A stretch of 64,000 nt of DNA from Notamacropus eugenii (taxonomy: Eukaryota; Chordata; Mammalia; Diprotodontia; Macropodidae), in contig NC_092875.1 in assembly GCF_028372415.1 (NCBI RefSeq), positions 48,527,271 through 48,591,270 of the forward strand, read 5' to 3'. Positions 58,622 to 64,000 of this stretch are shown here, piece after piece. The position numbers were made by a program, and so were the translations under genes. The notes below the pieces were generated by a model that saw nothing but the letters and a program-made list of their open reading frames with translations, ran no database searches and was not told the DNA's origin. Every line of letters begins with the position of its first letter. The stretch's first letter is position 1.

Positions 58622-58799
58622 CCTAGTAAAATTTTAGACTGTATTATTGAAGATATATTTATTGAGCGTCTAGGAGAGGAGTCAGTGATCGCAAGGGCCA
58701 TCATGGTGTCATCCAGAGCAGGTCATGACATACTAATCTTATTTCTTTCCTCACAGTTACCAAATTGGTAGATTGTTGTATTGCCAAAGTTACGGTTTA

Positions 58800-59790
58800 C
58801 CATAATTTTTAGAAAATGATGATAATAAAAGTAGCAGCTTTCACACAGCACTTTTGGGTTTGCAGTTGTTTCACAAATGTCAGACATTGCATAAGTCTTA
58901 TTGTAGTTTTAAGCTCTTAGACCTCAAAACTCAAAACAACTGTTTCTGTGGCATTAAGAAGCACCTTGCAGGAGAGAAATCTGTCTCCTCTTTCTTGTAT
59001 TTGGCCTGCAGAGGGCAGTATCTTATCCTCAATGTAGAACTGGAAATTGAGCCTACCCTTGCTTTGGCAGTCATCCTGCAGAATAAAGCAAAGCCTTTCT
59101 CCTGCTCCCTTCTCACTGGTTCAGAATTTTCCCCACTTTGCACATCTCTGGACCAGAGGTCTGTGGGCAGTTGGCAGACTCTTTCTTAATTTTCACAACC
59201 CAGTCATATATATGGAGGGATGGAAGGGATTTATTTGAAATGAGTGCTTCATTCTTAGGAATCTCTCTGGCTTCTGGACTTTGAGGGGCTTTGAATATCC
59301 CTATAACTTGTAGCTTTTTATTTTTCCTAAATGAAGATATACTTGGAGCCAAGAGAAAGTGGATAGACTTGGAGCCATGAGAAGGTTGCTACTGGAGTTG
59401 CCAGTGCCCAGGGACTTAAGTCTTATCCCTGTTTTGCTAATAGTTTTTGTTTGGAATTGAGGTTCTTTTGAGATAACACTTGGAGGCCAGTTCAAAGTTG
59501 TACACTTCCCCCTCTAAAACTCCAAGTATTTGGTTGGTATGTGGCTTATTTATTTTCCCATTTATCCCTCTTGGGAATATTAACTGCTTTCTATGGGCTG
59601 GTCCTGGAAGTTGATCCCTTTTATTAAAACTTAAATATAGGAAAGGTCTTTTGGTTCTCATGTTAATGTTACTATACTTCCCCTCTCCTTAAATTCTGCA
59701 GACTTGGCAGACTGCATTTTATGTCTGGGATGCCAGATGAGAAACTGGAGACTGGGGAATGTGACTGAGATGAAATTAGTTCCCTGACAT
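58800..59790. other. No recognised feature
   Basis: Intronic sequence between HAL1 copies 2 and 3. The short frames have no family resemblance. Confidence 0.4.
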
Positions 59791-59802
59791 GTTTAAACTC
59801 TT

Positions 59803-62592
59803 TCATTTTGCTTTAAATCTTAAAAAAATATATTTATTTATTTTTAGTTTTCAACATTCATTTTCATAAGATTTTGAGTTGCAAATTTTCTCCACATCTC
59901 TCCCCTTCCCCAGCCCAAGACACCGTGTCTTCTAATTGCCACTTTCCCCAATCTGCCCTCCCTTCTATCTCACCCCTCCTTTTCCTTATCCCCATCTTCT
60001 CTCTTTTTTGGTAAGGAAAGATAGATTTCTGTACCCCATTACCTTGTATTTCTTATTTCCCAGTTGCATGCAAAAACAATTCTCAACATTTGTTCCTAAA
60101 ACTTTGAGTTCCAACTTCTCTCTCTTCCTCCCTCCCCACTCCCCTGAGAAGGCAAGCAATTCAATATAGGCTATATATGTGTAGAGATACAAAAACCTTC
60201 CATAATAGTCATGTTGTGAAAGACTAAGTATATTTCCCTCTATCCTGTCTTACCCCCCATTTAGTCTGTTCTCTCTTTTGACCTTGTCCATCCCCAGAAG
60301 TGTTTACTTCTAATTACTCCCTCCTCCCATTTGGTCTCCCTTCTATCATCTCCCTCACACCCCACTTATCCCCTTCTCCCCTCCTTTCCTGTAGTGTAAG
60401 ATAGATTTTCATACCAGATTGAGTGTGCATATTATTCCCTTCTTAAGCCAAATGTGATGTGAGTAAGCTTAACTTTTTACCTCTCACTTCCCCCCTTTCC
60501 CCCTCCATTGGAAAAGCTTTTTTTTGGCCTCTTTTATGAGAGATAATTTGCCGCGTTCCATTTCTCCCTTTCTCCTCCCAATATATTTCTCTCTCACCCT
60601 TAATTTTATTTTTTTTAGATATCTTCCCTTCATATTCAACTCACCATGTGCCCTCTTTCTATATGTATATAATCCCTCCAACTACCCAAATACTGAGAAA
60701 AGTCTCAGGAGTTACAAATATTATCTTTCCATGTAGGAATGCAAACAGTTCAACTTTAATAAATCCCTTATGATTTCTCTTTCCTGTTAACCTTCTCATA
60801 CTTCTCTTGATTCTTGTGTTTGAAAGTCAAATTTTCTATTCAGCTCTGGTGTTTTCATCAAGAATGCTTGAAAGTCCTCAATTTCATTGAATGACCACTT
60901 TTTACCCTGAAGTATTAGCCTTTGTCGTGTAGGTGATTCTTGGTTTTAATTCTAGTTCCTTTGACTTCTGGAATATCATATATCAAGCTCTTCAATCCCT
61001 TAATGTAGAAGCTGCTAGATTTGGTGTTATGCTGATTGTATTTCCACAGTACTTGAATTGTTTCTTTCTAGCTGCTTGCCATATTTTCTCCTTGATCTGG
61101 GAACTCTGGAATTTGGCTACAATATTCCTAGGAGTTTTTCTTTTGGGATCTTTTTCAGGAGGTGATTGGTGGATTCTTTCAATATTTATTTTGCCCTCTG
61201 GTTCTAGAATATCAGGGCAGTTTTCTTTGATAATTTCATGAAAGATGTTGTCTAGGCTCTTTTTTTGATCATGGCTTTCAGATAGTCCCATAATTTTTAA
61301 ATTGTCTCTCTTGGATCTATTTTCCAGGTCAGTTGTTTTTCCAGTGAGATATTTCACATTGTCTTCCATTTATTCATTCTTTTGGTTTTGATTTGTAATT
61401 TCTTGGTTTCTCATAAAGTCATTAGCTTCCATCTACTCCATTCTAATTTTTAAAGCACTATTTTCTTCAGAGAACTTTTGAACCTCCTTTTCCATTTGGC
61501 TCATTCTGCTTTTTAAAGCATTCTTCTCCTCATTGGCTTTTTGGATCTCTTTTGCCATTTGAGTTAGTATATTTTTAAAGGTATTTTCTTCAGCATTTTT
61601 TGGGTATTCTTTAGTAAGCTGTTGACTTGCTTTGCATGATTTTCTTGTATTGCTGTCATTTCTCTTCCCAATTTTTCCTCCACCTCTCTTATTTGATTTT
61701 CAAAATCCTTTCTGAGCTCTTCCATGGCCTGAGGCTACTGTATATTTATTTTGGAGGTTTTAGATGCAGAAGCTTTGACTTTTATGTCTTCCTCTGATGG
61801 TATGCATTATTCTTCCTCATCTGAAAGGATGGAAGAAAATGCCTATTCACCAATAAAGTTACCTTTATGGTCTTATTTTTTTCCCTTTTTCGGACATTTT
61901 TCCAACATGTTACTTGATTTTTGAGTCCTTTATCAAGTAGAGAGTGTACTCTAAAGACCTGTAAGTTCTCAGTTCATCCAAGGTGTCACAATCAAGGGAG
62001 AAGAGTTTGCTCCTCTCCTGGCCTGTGCTCTGGTGTAGGAGCAACCACAAGCTTTTCTGACCAGGATCTGTGAGCAGAATTCCCTCTTCAGAGCCTCCCC
62101 CAACTCTACCAGGCCAGTGGTCCTCCTTACCCCAGCACTACCAGTTGGGGAGATTCAGATCAGGCACTTGATTCCCCCAGGGTCTTACAGCTAAGGGCTC
62201 CTAAAATGGATGCTGCTGCTTCAGCAACTGCCCCTGACCTGGGGCCAGGGCCAGATTGCATTCCCTTCTCATCCAGGTGAAAGAGCTTTCTCACTGACCT
62301 TTGAAGGTGTCTTTGGCATTTGTGGGTTGAGGAATCTGGGAAGAGCAAGTGCTTCCATCCTGTCCTTGCCAGCACCATGTGGCCAAGGTTGGGCTGTGCT
62401 CCACTCTGAGCCCAGTGTGATAGACTCTTCCTTTCAGCCTTCCAGGCTGTCTTGGGCTGGAAATCTCTTTTACTCTGTTTTTTTTGTGGGTTCTGCTGCT
62501 ATAGAATTTGTTTAGAGTCATTTTATGGGCTTTGGCGGGAGAGTTAGAGTAGGTCAGTCTTTCTACTCTGCCATCTTGGCTCCACCCCCTAG
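59803..62592 (-). mobile_element. Half-L1 (HAL1-like) element, copy 3
   Basis: About 2.8 kb, same plan as copies 1 and 2: 5' end near 62590 (GGTGGAGCCAAGATGGCAGA), ORF1 broken by several stops (best piece 60992-61369, with SKRDNLKIMGLSESH) and a long purine-rich 3' UTR. A candidate duplication atgttta(a/g)actctt lies at 59789-59802 and 62593-62606, with one mismatch. It is older than copy 2. Confidence 0.8.
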
Positions 62593-62609
62593 ATGTTTAG
62601 ACTCTTACT

Positions 62610-63540
62610 ATGCTCCCTGCCTAATCATTGGAGCTGGTAGAGAGATGCTTGGAAGCTTGATAGTCATCTGGCCAGGTGGGGTTCTTGAGAGAGAAGTCTC
62701 CTTTTCAGTGCTGGAGAGTATTGGTTCTTGAAACTGAAGTTACTGAACATCCCAGACTTGGAAGTCTTCATGAATCAAGCAAGTGTGGCATGCCCATCCT
62801 AGCCTCCATATTCCTTCCCTACTCTTTAGTCCTCATTTTAAAAACAAACCCACCTGTGCCAAGAGTAATTTACGTGAAATTGTAGGACTAGTCTCACCCT
62901 ATATATAGGTTAGTGATTAGATTAGATGAATGGATAAATGGCCCATCCCACTTACGAACTGTCTGTGTTACTATCACTGAGCATTGGTGCTCCAGTGCCT
63001 TTCCTTCACCTTAAGATGGAATTCATCTATTTCTGCCTTGCTGAAGCCACCCTTTTCTTGAGTGGGGTGAGGTAGATCTTGAAGGTGTCTTGGGGAACCC
63101 AAAGGACATTTGCATATTGGGTGCCCATTTTAAGCTTCTTTTTTAGTAATCTGTTATCAAGAAAATGTTTGTTCTCCTTGCATAGTCCAGTTTGACCCCC
63201 TTGTTCTCTTGCTCCTTTCTTTTCAATGCTATTCTGAATGAAGAAGCTATGGCTTGCAGAAATTGTGCTGAGATCACCTCCCCTGCTCCTGGCCATCTCC
63301 TTACCTATTCATCTTTTCCACTCCCTTCCATTCTGGTTGGAAATCAGAGGCTGCCAGCCAAGGCCTTTAGGCACTTCTGTATAATTCTATGGGTTTTATG
63401 GGTGTTTTCTTTTGTTTTTTCCTTTGGTTTTTATTTTAATTGTTCTTCAAAATCAACAGGTATTTGGAAACATAGGAAAACTCTCACCAATGGTTGCTGT
63501 TAGTTAGATCAATAAAGATCTTGACTAAAAAAATCAAACT
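62610..63540. other. No recognised feature
   Basis: No exon of the EP400 family and no clear repeat are visible here. Confidence 0.4.
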
Positions 63541-63544
63541 CAGG

Positions 63545-63715
63545 TGGGTGCTATTTCTATCCCCTTTTCACAGATAAGGAAACTGAGGCAGGCAGAAGTG
63601 AAGTGACTTGCTCAAGGTTACACAGCTAATATGTGCCTGAGTCTATATCTGAATTCAAGTCTTCCTGACTCCAGGCCTGGCGCTCTGTCCATTGTACTAT
63701 TCAGTTGCCTCCTGG
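63545..63715 (-). repeat. MIR SINE
   Basis: Antisense: 'cagataaggaaactgaggc', 'cttgctcaaggttacacagc', 'ctctgtccattgtactattc'. Confidence 0.8.
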
Positions 63716-63900
63716 AAAACCATTTGATAAAGTGTCTCATATTATTTTTGTAGGAGAGATGAAGAGAAATGGGCTCTACAATAGTACATTTAGATGGATT
63801 TGGAATGGTGGGACCTAAAAAGTATTCTGTGTTACCTTGGTGGTCTCCAATGGAGTGCCAGTGGGATCTGGGCTTGACATTGTGTGTTTTTTTAAAACTA
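63716..63900 (+). repeat. CR1/L3 reverse-transcriptase fragment
   Basis: 'accatttgataaagtgtctc' encodes the FDKVSH-type motif of CR1/L3 reverse transcriptases. Degenerate sequence follows. Confidence 0.5.
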
Positions 63901-64000
63901 ATTATCCACACATATATTAAGGCCTAATAGGTACAGAGCTCATGGTGATGCCTTCCCCTCCTCTTTCCTTCATCACCCCTGTCTCACATGAAGAGGTGGC

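Larger units (their letters stand above)
56128..58790 (+). mobile_element. CR1/L3 LINE fragment split by HAL1 copy 2
   Basis: The CR1/L3 phrase 'gtatagaccagttaggttttgg' just before 56413 continues after the HAL1 as 'ttttagactgtattatt' and 'ggtcatgacatactaatcttat' at 58630-58740. This dates the HAL1 insertion as later than the CR1/L3. Confidence 0.55.

Noticed and set aside
58217..58637. + strand frames of about 110 codons at 58.2-58.6 kb
   Set aside because: Shadows of the GC-rich 5' end of HAL1 copy 2.
1..64000. CRISPR arrays, operons, prophage or bacterial defence systems
   Set aside because: The sequence is vertebrate nuclear DNA; no regularly spaced repeats or prokaryotic genes were seen.

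Overview
The window comes from a marsupial nuclear genome. It is AT-rich with long introns. It carries metatherian repeat types: MAR1/WSINE-like CORE-SINEs, a tRNA/RTE-tailed SINE, marsupial L1 3' ends, L2 and CR1/L3 fossils. The only clear protein-coding exons belong to the EP400 family (the p400 SWI2/SNF2 ATPase of the TIP60/NuA4 complex). I cannot name the species.

Layout. 1-6218 holds the last five coding exons of EP400 on the + strand (2198-2393, 3142-3266, 4010-4156, 4483-4560, 5952-6218; 270 codons plus stop). A 3' UTR of about 3 kb follows, to AATAAA at 9191. After a gap of about 1.7 kb comes a CpG island (about 9.9-11.35 kb) with a G-quadruplex tract and a short 5' exon ending at 10978 with a GTGAGT donor. 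A 24-kb repeat-filled intron leads to a second, tandem EP400-like gene. Its coding exons encode the N-terminal part of EP400 again: 35205-36543, 41636-41743, 45199-45286, 45681-45779, 48792-49195 and 49514-49810. All splice sites are GT-AG, phases are compatible, and 770 codons run without a stop. Gene order and content match the human EP400 - EP400NL (EP400P1) pair, so I call the second gene the marsupial EP400NL. No HSA-domain or ATPase exon is visible in the 14 kb after 49810.

The rest is transposon-derived. Notable items are: a 732-bp foldback element 100 bp upstream of an EP400 exon; a degenerate Ty3/gypsy pol on the minus strand (about 24.6-27.7 kb) with a 153-codon open integrase stretch; an antisense L1 (28.2-32.5 kb); a solo LTR nested in a hAT-like DNA transposon (38.3-39.35 kb); a short Y-box (YBX) processed pseudogene near 44.1 kb; a 56-nt near-perfect mariner-type hairpin (47.9 kb); an ORF2-less L1 interrupted by a SINE with 13-bp target-site duplications; and three antisense half-L1 (HAL1-like) elements, one with an intact 331-codon ORF1 and a perfect 15-bp target-site duplication.

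Functionally, the two genes share a chromatin-remodelling theme. EP400 supplies the ATPase of TIP60-p400. EP400NL keeps only the Pro/Gln-rich N-terminal module, as far as this window shows.
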